Source: Holophagales bacterium (GTDB lineage: Bacteria; Acidobacteriota; Thermoanaerobaculia; UBA5066). Taken from it: a stretch of 64,000 nucleotides of DNA. The notes beneath the pieces were generated by a model, which had not been told where the DNA came from, did not search any database, and worked only from the letters and a program-made list of their open reading frames with translations. A program made the position numbers and the translations under genes. The stretch is taken from the NCBI GenBank assembly GCA_016716705.1, contig JADJVF010000004.1, forward strand, positions 1-64,000, written 5' to 3'. How positions within the stretch are numbered: the first letter of the stretch is position 1; each line of letters opens with the position of its first letter. Of this stretch, positions 25,760 to 34,910 are shown piece by piece.

Positions 25760-27530
25760 GGTGTCTTCCTCTCCTGGCGGAACGCCGTGGCGGCGTGTCT
25801 GTTCGTCGGGTAGAAGCGGTTCGGGTCGATCAGCTTCGCGAGCTCGTACTTCTCCAGCAGGGAGCGGAAGGACGCGTGGGCGCGGGTGACGGCGAAGGTG
25901 ATGTTCTTCTTGCCAGCAGGGTGATCGCCTGCTTCAGGACCTCCGAGCCGGTCGTGTCGACGTCGACCATCGCCTCGGCATCCAGGACGAACCACCGGAC
26001 GGGGCCGCGCGCGCGGGACAGGATCTGCTCGATCTCGTCGAGGAACAGGGTCCCGTTGGCGAAGTAGAGCGGGGCGCCGAACCGGTAGACCACGAGGCCC
26101 GGGTTCACGGATTCCAGCGCGTCGGCCTCGGGGAAGAAGTGGGTGCCGTCGGGGGATTCCACGAGGACCGAGGTGTCGGGGCTCGACGCCCGCCGGATGA
26201 CGTCGATCGTGGAGAGGAGGAAGGCGATGAGGACGGCGCGCAGAGGCCCCAGGGCCAGGACGCTCAGAAGGCAGGCGGCGGCGATCCAGAACTCCGAGCG
26301 GCGCACCCGCCAGAGCTCGCGGAGCTCGTGGACCTCGATCAGCGACAGCACGGCGTTCGCGACGATCCCGGCCAGCGCCGCGTTCGGCAGGAACGCGAGC
26401 ATGTCCGTGAAGAAGAGCATGACGACGGCGATCGTCACGGCCGCGACGAGGCTGGGGAGCTGGCTCTTCGAGCCGGAAGCGTCCATCGCCGCCGAGCGGG
26501 AAGGGCTGTTGCCGGTGATCAGCGACCCGGTGAAGCCGGCCGCCAGGTTGGCCGCGCCCCAGGCGAAGAGCATCTGGTCGCCGTCCGCCTTGTAGCCGTG
26601 CTTGCTGGAATAGCTGCGGACGAGGAGCAGGCCCTCGCACAGGAGGATCGCGACGATCGCCAGGGCGCTCGGCAGCAGCCGGAGGTAGTCGGCCAGGGGA
26701 ATCGCAGGAAGGGTCAGCGTCGGGAAGCCCGAGGGGATCGCGTTCCCGAGGACGCCGACGCCCTTCCCGGCGAGGCCGAAGAAGGAGACGGTGCCGGTGA
26801 GAAGGACGAGCGCCACCAGCGCCCCGGGGATCTTCGGCGCATACCTCTTCATCAGCCGGACGATCAGGAAGGCGGCGACGCCGATCGCCACCGACCAGAG
26901 GTTCGCGCGGGGGATGGAGTGGAGCAGGGCGATGACTTCGACGAAGAAGCCCTCGGTCTCCACCGAGCTTGCCATGGTCTCCTTGATGCGCTCCGCCGCC
27001 GCGAGCGCGCCCGACGCCGCGTCGCCCACGTGGGGAGCGGCGAGGATCTTCCTGACCTGGTTCGTGAAGACCTCGATCCCGAGCCCGGTGATGAAGCCCG
27101 CCATGACGGCGCGCGAGAGGAAGTTTGCGAGGAACGCCAGCCGGAAGATCCAGAAGACCAGGAACAGCACCCCGCAGAGAAGGGCCAGGGCGAGGGCGTA
27201 CTGCAGGCGCATCGGATCGCCGGGGGCGGCGAAGGCGACCAGCGCGGCACCGGCGAGCCCCGCCATCGAGGCGTCGGGGCTCGTCACCAGGTGGCGCGAG
27301 CTCGCGAGCAGGGCGAAGACGACGAGCGGAATGATGGCCGCGTAGAGGCCGGCCGCCGGCGGGAGGCCGGCCACCTGCGCGTAGCCGATGTTCAGCGGGA
27401 TCATCAGGGCGGCGAGCGTGACGCCCGCCGAGACCTCCCGCGGAAGGTCGGCGAGCTTCACGCCCCTGAGCCCGGCGAGCGGGCGGGGCCAGCGGATCGA
27501 GGCGAGCGGACCCGGGGAAGCCCCGTTCAT
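25756..27530 (-). CDS. SulP-family anion transporter with STAS domain, frameshifted near the C-terminus
   Basis: Inorganic anion transporter (sulfate, bicarbonate or related) of about 591 residues. It has about eleven membrane segments, the conserved start (IPLNIGYAQVAGLPPAAGLYAAIIP) and the central TGSLITGNSPSRSAAMDASGSKSQL. A cytoplasmic STAS domain follows (VVYRFGAPLYFANG, VLDAEAMVDVDTTGSEVL). The frame changes at about 25913, where one base seems to be missing between TLLA and KKNITFAVTRA. Its ATG at 27530 overlaps the BASS copy 3 stop, and its stop overlaps the dehydrogenase start, so three genes are coupled. Sulfate or sulfite movement fits the sulfur-related neighbours but the ion is not proven. 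Confidence 0.88.
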
Positions 27531-28405
27531 GCCGCTGCTTCCCCTTCCGCCTGAACGGCCAGCCTGGCGAAAATCTTCGCACCGATGGCCGCGAGGACGA
27601 CCGACCACAACGTCCACATGACGGTCATCACCACGATGCGCGAGTCCCCGTTCGGAATGGCCAGGGCCGCCGCCAGCACGGCCGCGATGTTCCGCGTGCC
27701 CATCCCGAGCGACATGACGCTGCGCTGATTCTGTTTCATCCCGAAGCCGAGGAAATACGTGATCAGGCCCATCCCGATCATGAAGATGTTCAGTGAGAGA
27801 AAGGCGAGCTCACCCGCCGTGTCGAGGATTCCCCGGCCGTAGATCAGCAGGCACCACGCGACCGTCAGCAACGTGGAGAGGAGGGCCAGCCCCTTGACCG
27901 CCGGGAAGATCCTGGTTGCACCCGCATCGGCGAAATGCCGGATCACCGCTCCGATCACCAGCGGCAGGAGGATGGTCAGGAGAAGCGGTTTCGCGAGCGA
28001 CGAGGTGCTGATAGTCACGCCCTTGATCAGCACCGGGGCCATCGCGGGCATCAACACCACCGTGCCGACCATCACGATCGGGACGAGCGCTCCCGCGAAG
28101 CCCATGTCCCCGCGGGCCTTTGACACCATCTGCTGGAGGAAGGGCGCGACGGGCGCCAGGCTGGCGAGGAGCACCACGACCACGTAGGGCGGCTCCAGAG
28201 GAAGAACCCTGGTGATCAGGTAGCCGAAGGCGGGCCCCAGAACCCAGCCCCACACGAAGATCAGCGCCAGGGAGGTCTTGTTCCTGAGCGCCACGCTCAC
28301 TTCGGGCATCCGGACCTGGAGGCCCATGGCCGCCAGGTTCGCGACGGTGAAGACGAGCACCAGCGGGCCGAACGTGGTCTGAAGAAACGACATGAGCTCG
28401 TTCAT
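27527..28405 (-). CDS. BASS-family membrane carrier, copy 3
   Basis: 292-residue carrier homologous to the tandem pair at 9300-11014. Shared signatures: NLAAMGLQVRMPEVS, SLAPVAPFLQQMVSKARGDMGF, LVPIVMVGTVVLMPAMAPVLIKGVT and FGMKQNQRSVMSLGMGTRN. About nine or ten helices. It sits between an outer-membrane protein gene (38 bases upstream) and the SulP transporter gene (overlapping by four bases). As at 8.4-11 kb, an outer-membrane protein and a rhodanese-domain protein are encoded next to it, a repeated gene association. Confidence 0.82.
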   Translation of the reverse strand: MNELMSFLQTTFGPLVLVFTVANLAAMGLQVRMPEVSVALRNKTSLALIFVWGWVLGPAFGYLITRVLPLEPPYVVVVLLASLAPVAPFLQQMVSKARGDMGFAGALVPIVMVGTVVLMPAMAPVLIKGVTISTSSLAKPLLLTILLPLVIGAVIRHFADAGATRIFPAVKGLALLSTLLTVAWCLLIYGRGILDTAGELAFLSLNIFMIGMGLITYFLGFGMKQNQRSVMSLGMGTRNIAAVLAAALAIPNGDSRIVVMTVMWTLWSVVLAAIGAKIFARLAVQAEGEAAA

Positions 28406-28442
28406 GATCTGGTTCCCTCGAAGTCGATCGGCATCACGCCCC

Positions 28443-29288
28443 TCACTTTTTCAGAAACTGCGTGTTGAACCCGACGAAGACCTGCAGCTCCGGCTGCCGC
28501 GCACCGTGCGAGAGGACCGTGAATTGCGGCTCGACGAAGACGTTGAAGACGACGCTCTTCGTGGGGATGACCTTGCCGATGCCGAGGCCTGCCGGCACGT
28601 TGTAGCTGCCGTCCTCCAGGTTGAAGGCCATGATCGCCGTGCTCCTCGCGTACAGCCCCTTTCCGAGCTGGACGAAGTAGAAGGGCTGAACCGCGAGGAC
28701 GTTCGTGTCCGAGCGGTCGGCGTCGCCGGCGAAGTCCGCCTGCCAGGTGACGAGCCCTCCCCACTGGACCGACGGCGACGTCGCGTTGAAGTAGACGGCG
28801 GCGAGTCCGCCCTGCCACTTCCCGGTGCCCGTCTCGTCCGCCGTGGCGGTGGGAACGGTGACCTGCGGCCCCACGCCGAAGCTCACTCCCGGCTTCGTGT
28901 CGAAGAGGTAGGCGGCGAAGGCGTTGAAGTCACCGAGGCCGGACTTCGTCGTGCCGTCTCCCGCCGGTACGCGGGACAGGGGGAGCGAGGCCCGGACGAG
29001 CCACTTCCCGAACGGCTGGGCGTACCGGAGCCAGAACGTGTTCGCGGTCTGGTCCGGGGCCTCGGACATCGTCGGGATGTAGTAGTCGTGGAGGTTGAAC
29101 GCCTGGGTCTTCGCGAGGGGGTTGTTCGCGTCGGCGGCCGTCGACGCGACCGGCCCGCCACCGTCCGCCGGCGGCTCCTCGGCGCGCGCGGTGAGCGCCG
29201 AGCCCGCGACGAGGAGGGCGAAGCCGCAGGCGAGGGCGCGACGCGCCCGCGTCCGCGGTCCCGTCGAGGTCCCGGCGTCCGCCCTCAT
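28443..29288 (-). CDS. Outer-membrane beta-barrel protein, transporter-like
   Basis: 281-residue secreted protein. A long charged N-region (RTRARR) precedes the hydrophobic signal core LACGFALLVAGSALTARA. The mature part has alternating strands (FWLRYAQPFGKWLVRASLPL, SFGVGPQVTVPTAT, VFNVFVEPQFTV) and ends LQVFVGFNTQFLKK, typical of an outer-membrane barrel. Start ATG 29288 overlaps the stop of the CoA-disulfide-reductase-like gene (TGATG). It is probably a porin or channel partner for BASS copy 3, by analogy with 8428-9303. Confidence 0.72.
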   Translation of the reverse strand: MRADAGTSTGPRTRARRALACGFALLVAGSALTARAEEPPADGGGPVASTAADANNPLAKTQAFNLHDYYIPTMSEAPDQTANTFWLRYAQPFGKWLVRASLPLSRVPAGDGTTKSGLGDFNAFAAYLFDTKPGVSFGVGPQVTVPTATADETGTGKWQGGLAAVYFNATSPSVQWGGLVTWQADFAGDADRSDTNVLAVQPFYFVQLGKGLYARSTAIMAFNLEDGSYNVPAGLGIGKVIPTKSVVFNVFVEPQFTVLSHGARQPELQVFVGFNTQFLKK

Positions 29289-30976
29289 CAGGCGGTCGCC
29301 CGGTGCGAGCGGGTGAGCATGCCGCCCGAGATGTTCTTCGCGGTGAATCCGTTCTGCAGGAGGATCCGCGTCGCGTAGTAGGCGCGGACCGCGGAGCGGC
29401 AGATGACGTGGATCTCCTTGTCGCGCGGGAGCTCTCCGAGGCGGGCGCGCAGCTCGGGAAGCGGGATGTGGACCGCGCCCGGGACCGACTCGACGGCGAG
29501 CTCCGGGGCGTTGCGCACGTCGAGGAGGAGGTTCCCCGCCGTACCGTCCCAGTGGACGAGCGGCATGTCGCCCCGAAGGAGGTTCCCGGCGACCATCCCC
29601 GCGAAGTTGACGGGGTCCTTCGCGCTGCCGAAGGGCGGGGCGTAGACGAGCTCGGCCTCCTCGAGGTCCCACACGGTCGCCTTCATCTGGATCGCCATCG
29701 CGAAGGCGTTGACCCGCGCGGCCACGCCGTCCTCGCCGAGGACCTGCGCGCCGAGGAGGCGCCCGTCGGACTTCCGGAAGAGGGCCTTGACCGCGAGCAT
29801 CTTCGCGCCGGGGTAGTAGCCGGCGTGGGAGTTCGGGTAGAGGTAGACCTTCTCGAAGTCCGTGTCTCCGAGCATCCGGAGGAGCTTCTCGCTGGGCCCC
29901 GTCTGGCCGATCACTCCCTCGAAGATCTTGCAGATCGAGGTGCCCTGCGTGCCGCGGTAGCGCGAGTCGCGCCCGGCGATCACGTCGGCGGCGATCCGGC
30001 CCTGCCGGTTCGCGGGCCCGGCGAGCGGGATGAGCGTCCACTGGCCGGTGACGAAGTCCTTGACCTCGATCGCGTCGCCAACGGCGAGGATGTCGGGGTC
30101 GCTCGTCGTCATGTGCTCGTCGACACGGATGCCGCCGCGCGCGCCGAGCTCGAGACCGGCCCCCTTCGCGAGCGCCGTCTCGGGCTTCACGCCGATCGCG
30201 AGGATCACGACGTCGGCCGGGAAGGCCTTGCCCGAGCCCGTGAGGACGTTGAGCGAGCCGTCCTTCTCCTGCGTGAACCCGGCCACGCCGTCGCCGAGGA
30301 CGACCTTGACCCCGTGCTTCTCCAGGTAGCGCTCGACGAGGCGCGCCATCTCCGGGTCGAGCGGCGGCATGACCTGATCGAGCTTCTCGACGAGCGTCAC
30401 CTCGAGCCCGAGGTGGACGAAGTTCTCCACCATCTCGAGGCCGATGAACCCGCCGCCGACGACGACCGCGCGCTCGGGCTTCGTCACGACCTGCTGTCCC
30501 GTGTACGAGTCCATGCCGGAGTGGGGCGGCTCCTTCTTCTGGAGCCACTCCCGGATCGTCCGGGCGTCCGGGACGGTGCGGACGGAGAAGATCCCCGGCA
30601 GGTCGATGCCGGGGAGCGGCGGGCGGATCGGTGCCGCGCCAGGCGAGAGGACGAGCTTGTCGTACGACTCCGTCGTCACCTCGCCGGTCGCGACGTTCTT
30701 CAGGTCGACGGTTTTCTTCGCCCGGTCGATGGCGACCGCCTCGCAGTTCGTCCGGACGTCGACGCCGAAGATCGCGCGGAACATCTGCTCCGTCGCGACG
30801 AGGAGCTTGCCCTCCTCGGGGATCACCCCCCCGACGTGGTACGGCAGCCCGCAGTTCGCGTACGAGACGTACGGCCCGCGCTCCACCATGACGATCTCGG
30901 CCTTCTCGTCCAGCCGGCGCAGCCGCGCCGCGCACGACGCGCCGCCCGCCACTCCGCCCACGATGACGACTTTCAT
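29288..30976 (-). CDS. CoA-disulfide/persulfide reductase with C-terminal rhodanese domain
   Basis: FAD- and NAD(P)H-dependent flavoprotein of 562 residues. The FAD loop is VVIVGGVAGGASCAARLRRL at residue 3 onward, and the single active-site cysteine lies in SYANCGLPY near 43, as in CoA-disulfide reductases and NADH:persulfide reductases. The NAD loop is AVVVGGGFIGLEMVENF and the second FAD motif is ILAVGDAIEV. From about residue 465 a rhodanese domain follows with cysteine in HVICRSAVRAYYATR. Length and domain order fit the Npsr/CoADR-RHD group, which reduces polysulfide or CoA-persulfide. It is the first gene of the run into the BASS-SulP genes. Confidence 0.88.
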   Translation of the reverse strand: MKVVIVGGVAGGASCAARLRRLDEKAEIVMVERGPYVSYANCGLPYHVGGVIPEEGKLLVATEQMFRAIFGVDVRTNCEAVAIDRAKKTVDLKNVATGEVTTESYDKLVLSPGAAPIRPPLPGIDLPGIFSVRTVPDARTIREWLQKKEPPHSGMDSYTGQQVVTKPERAVVVGGGFIGLEMVENFVHLGLEVTLVEKLDQVMPPLDPEMARLVERYLEKHGVKVVLGDGVAGFTQEKDGSLNVLTGSGKAFPADVVILAIGVKPETALAKGAGLELGARGGIRVDEHMTTSDPDILAVGDAIEVKDFVTGQWTLIPLAGPANRQGRIAADVIAGRDSRYRGTQGTSICKIFEGVIGQTGPSEKLLRMLGDTDFEKVYLYPNSHAGYYPGAKMLAVKALFRKSDGRLLGAQVLGEDGVAARVNAFAMAIQMKATVWDLEEAELVYAPPFGSAKDPVNFAGMVAGNLLRGDMPLVHWDGTAGNLLLDVRNAPELAVESVPGAVHIPLPELRARLGELPRDKEIHVICRSAVRAYYATRILLQNGFTAKNISGGMLTRSHRATA

Positions 30977-30997
30977 GGTCTTTCTCCCTCTTCCCCT

Positions 30998-31382
30998 TCA
31001 GCCGGGAACGGTTCCGCGCACGCGGTCGATCGCCGGGAGGAGATCGGTCACGATCGCGCGCTTGAGGACGAACTCGTCCGCGCCCGAGTCGAGCGCCACC
31101 CGGCGCACGTTCGGCTCGTCGTGGACGCTGAGGACGATCACCTTGACGTCGGGGCAACGGTCGTGCAGCAGGCGCAGCCAACCCAGGTCCCTCCCCTGCG
31201 CCAGCGAGAGGTCGACGACGGCCACGTCGGGATGGAGCCTCGCCGCACCTTCCAGGAGCGACGTTTCGTCTGCGACCATCACGACGGTCTCGAAGGCCGA
31301 CTCGAGGAGGTCCCCGAACGCCTTCCGTGAGGCCGTGGTGGCGATCCGCGAGGAGGACGCAACCGGTGGCTGTCTCGCTCAT
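30998..31382 (-). CDS. Single-domain response regulator (receiver only), frameshifted
   Basis: CheY-like receiver of about 127 residues without an output domain. The N-terminus reads MSETATGCVLLADRHHGLTE; then one extra G at about 31338 shifts the frame, after which AFGDLLESAFETVVMVAD continues the fold. The phosphorylation site is the Asp in VAVVDLSLA; VIVLSVHDE and the Lys of EFVLKRA complete the acidic pocket. It lies downstream of the histidine kinase gene on the same strand and just before the persulfide-reductase-like gene. The likely partner is that kinase. Confidence 0.75.
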
Positions 31383-31472
31383 TCCAGCGGCCCTTCTCCC
31401 GCGGAATCTCCTGCCGCGGAACGGCTCGATTCCCGGGTCGGGTCGAGGCTATTCGGCCCACCCGGGCCTGTG

Positions 31473-31490
31473 ACCTAGGGAAACCCCGAG
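31473..31490. promoter_or_regulatory. Conserved motif ACCTAGGGAAA, copy upstream of the receiver gene
   Basis: ACCTAGGGAAACCCCGAG lies about 90 bases upstream of the receiver gene start. The first eleven bases recur exactly at 57347-57357, in front of the sortase gene, and a weaker form (CCCAAGGGAAA, minus strand) is at 56517-56527. The partly palindromic form suggests a regulator-binding site. Confidence 0.4.
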
Positions 31491-31562
31491 GGCCGCAGAA
31501 GGAAAACTACGGGGCGCGAGTGGGAGCTCGCTGCGGCAGGGTGCTGCGCGGCGAGACGCCCG

Positions 31563-33550
31563 TCAGTTCCCGGAGCTCGAGGGAACCCAGGCGACGATCG
31601 CCGTCCCCTCGCCGGGGGCGCTCTCGACGTCGAGCGTGCCCTTCACGAGATGGATGCGCTCGCGCATGCTCGCGAGGCCGAGGCTGCGGCCGGCCCTTGG
31701 GCCCTTCGGGTCGAAGCCCGCCCCGTCGTCCCGGACGGCGAGGAGGAGACCCTCGTCCAGCGGCCGGAGGGAGACGGTCGCCGACCGGGCGCCGGAGTGG
31801 CGGAGGACGTTCGTCAGCGCCTCCTGCGCCACACGGAAGAGGCAGAGCGCCGTTTCCGCCCCGACGTCCGCGGGAAGCGGATCGACCGAGACGACGATGT
31901 CGATCGGGCCCTGGCGCCGGCGCCTGTCGCACTCCGTCCGAAGCGCCTCGGCCAGGCCGAGCTCCTCCAGGATCGACGGGTGGAGCTGGTAAGCGAGGGA
32001 ATGGACGTCCGCGCTCAGCGTCACGAGGCCTTCGCGGAGGCCGCGCAGCGGCTGCTCCGCCTGCCCGCCGGACGCAGCGAGCTCGGCGCGCCCGGCGTCG
32101 ATGGCGAGGACGGCGAGCCGCTGGGAAAGGTCGTCGTGCAGCTCGCGGGCGAGGAGCGCGCGTTCCTGCTCCTGCGCTCGGATCAGCCGGCGGCTGAGGT
32201 CCTGGAGCGCGGCCTCGGTCCGCTTCTGCTCCGTGACGTCCTGAAGGACGCCGTAGGTGCGGAGCGCGCGGCGGTGTCCGTCGCGTTCCGCGGCACCGGC
32301 GAGGTGATGGAACCAGATCTCCCCTCGAGCCGGGTGCCGGTAGCGATACTCGATCGAGAGCCGCTCGAGCCGTCCGTCGTGCATCCGGTCGCGGTGGTCG
32401 AGGACGCGCTCGCGGTCGTCGGGGTGAAGGTGCTCCAGCCAGAAGTGGAGGACCTCGAGCCCGCCCGCGCTCTCCGCCGGGGCGCCGCAGAGCTCTCGAA
32501 GCCGGTCGTCCGAGTACATGCTCCCGCTCGTGAAGTCGACATCGTAGAAGGCGAGGCCAGCGAGGTCGGCCCGGACGCGAGGCGCGCCTCGCTCGAGCGC
32601 AGCGCCTCCTCGGCGCGCTTCCTCTCGGAAACGTCCTCCACTACGGCGATGAAGTGCCGGGCCTCGCCCCCGGCGCCCCGCGCCAGAGAAACCGTCAGGT
32701 TGGCCCACACCGTCGAGCGGTCCCTGCGTACGTACCTCTTCTCCATCGAGTACGTCTTAAGCGCGCCCGACAGGACCTGCCGGACGAAATCCAGGTCCTT
32801 CTCCAGGTCGTCGGGGTGCGTGATGTCCTGGAAGTTGAGCCGCAGGAGCTCCTCGCGGGAGTAGCCGATGACGGCGCACAGCCTGTCGTTGACGCGGAGC
32901 CAACGGCCGTCGACGGAGACGTGCGCGAGTCCCACCGCGGCCTGCTCGAACGTCGCCCGATTCAGCTCTTCGCTCTCCCTCAGCGCGACGTCCGCGCGCC
33001 TGCGGGCCAGCGCGTTCGTGAAGACCTGTGCGACGAGCCGAAGTCGATTCACGAGGACGTCCGGCCAGTCGCGCTCCGAGTGCACCGCATTGAACGCGAG
33101 GGCGCCGACGGGCGCCTCCCCTCCGACGGACAGCGGCAGGGTGAGGTTCGAACGGATGCCGGTGAGCCGGGCGGACTCGACGTCCCGGGCGGCCTCCGGG
33201 GGAAGTCCGTCGATCGTGGAGAAGGAGACCATCCGGCCGGCCCGCATCTGCTCGATGACCCAGGGGTAGGACTCCTGGCGAAGCGGCTCGAAGGCGCCCG
33301 GGCCCTGGCGAGGAGGGTAGGCGTGCGTGGGCCTGATCACGTCGGGCGAGCCGGGCGACCACTGCCAGAGCACCGCGACGTCGAAGCCGAGAAGCCCGCA
33401 CACGCGAGCCAGCGCATCCTCGATCTCGCGGTCGACGTCGCCGGGGGCCACGTTGATGAACCGTGACGAGAGGTCCGACAGGAGCGTTTCGAACTCGAGA
33501 ATGCTCTCGAGCCGCTCCGCCGTGGGCTTCGCATGCGGGGTCGCGGGCAC
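31563..33550 (-). CDS. GAF-PAS-PAS sensor histidine kinase (NarX/DegS type), frameshifted
   Basis: Sensor kinase of about 662 residues. Order: GAF-like domain (FETLLSDLSSRFINVAPGDVD), PAS (FEQAAVGLAHVSVDGRWLRVN, YSREELLRLNFQDITHPDD), second PAS (LAFYDVDFTSGSMYSDDRL), then the HisKA_3 dimerisation helix with the phospho-His in EQERALLARELHDDLSQRL, and the ATPase domain (EALTNVLRHSGA, LAVRDDGAGFDP, GLASMRERI). One base is missing at about 32586, between EARL and RVRADLAG. It has no membrane segment, so it senses a cytoplasmic signal. Its GAF and second PAS domains are clearly homologous to those of the sigma-54 activator. Starts at GTG 33550. The NarL-type regulator at 37127-37777 is a probable partner. 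Confidence 0.85.
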
Positions 33551-33587
33551 GACCCGAGGATAACGCTCCGCCGTGAACCGACGGCCG

Positions 33588-34868
33588 TCAGCGGGCCCGG
33601 GAGCGGCTCCCGAACCCCTGGAGGTCGCTCGCGCCGGCGATCGCGCGGTCGGGGGGATTCGCCCAGGCCCCCTCGACGGTCGCCTCGAGGAGCGCGACCT
33701 CGCGCCGGAGCGCCTCGGCGCGCTCGGCCGGGACGACCCGAAGGAGCTGGTCGTACATGGCCCGGAGCCGGCGCGTCACCTGCGGGTTCGTCGCGCCGTA
33801 GACCCGGAGCTCGGTCGCCGCGAGCGTGACGAAGTCTTCCCAGTCGGGTGTGCGGTAGACGAGCCGGACCGCGCCCGAAGCGTCGCGCACGACGCCGGTG
33901 TCGAGCTGGCGACGACTGACCATCGAGAGCAGGTGGTGGAGCTGGTCGACGGCGAGGACGCCGGTCGTCGGGTCGTTGATCGCCGGCGAGAGCGCCTTGC
34001 TCGCGATGTCGACGATGATCCGGAAGCCGAAGGCGGGGTCCTGCTCCATCGTCCGCTCGATGCCGAGGGCGACGGAGTCGCGGAGCACCGCCTCGTCCAC
34101 CGCGGCGGCTCCGGGGCCGTAGAGACGGAAGAGAGGCTCGCCGACGGCGAGGAAGTCGCCGACCTGCGGGACGAGCTCGACGACGCACCCGGCCGTCGAG
34201 GCGAGAGCCGTCAGCCCTTCGGCGTCGAACGCGAGGACGACCCCCGAGGCCTTCCGCTGCACGATCACCCGGTCGGGCCGGCCCGTGTCGAGCGAGAGCG
34301 TGGCGTGATCCCCGCCCTCCGGCGTGAACGGGGCCGGGTACATCGCGTCGAGAACGATCCGCGTCTCCGCAGCCACCGTCGTCATCACCGTGCCGGGCCG
34401 GAAGGCCTCGCCGATCCGCTGCACGAGGTAGATGAAGATGCCGAGGCTCGCCAGGCTCGCGAAGATGGCGATCGCGACCGGGAGCTGCGGCACGCGCTCG
34501 CCGATCCGCGAGAGGGCCGCGAGCGAGTAGGCGTAGGAAAAGACGAAGAACGAGAGGACGAACCGGAGGAACGGCGCGCGGAAGATCCTGGCGATGATGC
34601 GCGGCGAGAGCTGCCCGCCCGCGATCTGGATCGCGAGGAGGAGGATGCTGAACGCAAAGACGATGAGGCCGAGGAGCGACGAGGAAAGGCCCGAGACGAC
34701 GGCGGCCGCACCCGAGGAGCCGAAGTCGAGGAGGGTCCACCGCGTCCGGTCGTCGATCCACCGGACGACGGGCGCGACGACGAGCGCGAGGACGATGCTC
34801 GCCGCCGGCGCGAGGAAGAGAGACGACTTCAAGTAGCGCCGGGCGCGGTGGCGCGTCAGCCAGGTCAT
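33588..34868 (-). CDS. DUF2254 membrane protein
   Basis: Predicted inner-membrane protein of 426 residues of the DUF2254 family, function unknown. Four hydrophobic segments lie in the first 160 residues (SSLFLAPAASIVLALVVAPVV, LLGLIVFAFSILLLAIQIAGG, FVLSFFVFSYAYSLAAL, LPVAIAIFASLASLGIFIYLV). A large soluble domain follows, with the family segments QLSPRIIARIF and DIASKALSPAINDPTTGVLAVDQL. The ATG at 34868 begins a typical N-terminus. Neighbours on the same strand are an outer-membrane protein and the sensor kinase. Nothing in the sequence tells its role. Confidence 0.85.
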   Translation of the reverse strand: MTWLTRHRARRYLKSSLFLAPAASIVLALVVAPVVRWIDDRTRWTLLDFGSSGAAAVVSGLSSSLLGLIVFAFSILLLAIQIAGGQLSPRIIARIFRAPFLRFVLSFFVFSYAYSLAALSRIGERVPQLPVAIAIFASLASLGIFIYLVQRIGEAFRPGTVMTTVAAETRIVLDAMYPAPFTPEGGDHATLSLDTGRPDRVIVQRKASGVVLAFDAEGLTALASTAGCVVELVPQVGDFLAVGEPLFRLYGPGAAAVDEAVLRDSVALGIERTMEQDPAFGFRIIVDIASKALSPAINDPTTGVLAVDQLHHLLSMVSRRQLDTGVVRDASGAVRLVYRTPDWEDFVTLAATELRVYGATNPQVTRRLRAMYDQLLRVVPAERAEALRREVALLEATVEGAWANPPDRAIAGASDLQGFGSRSRAR

Positions 34869-34910
34869 GCGGGGTCCGTCCGTTCGTCGCTCTTCGTCGC
34901 GTCCGGCGAT

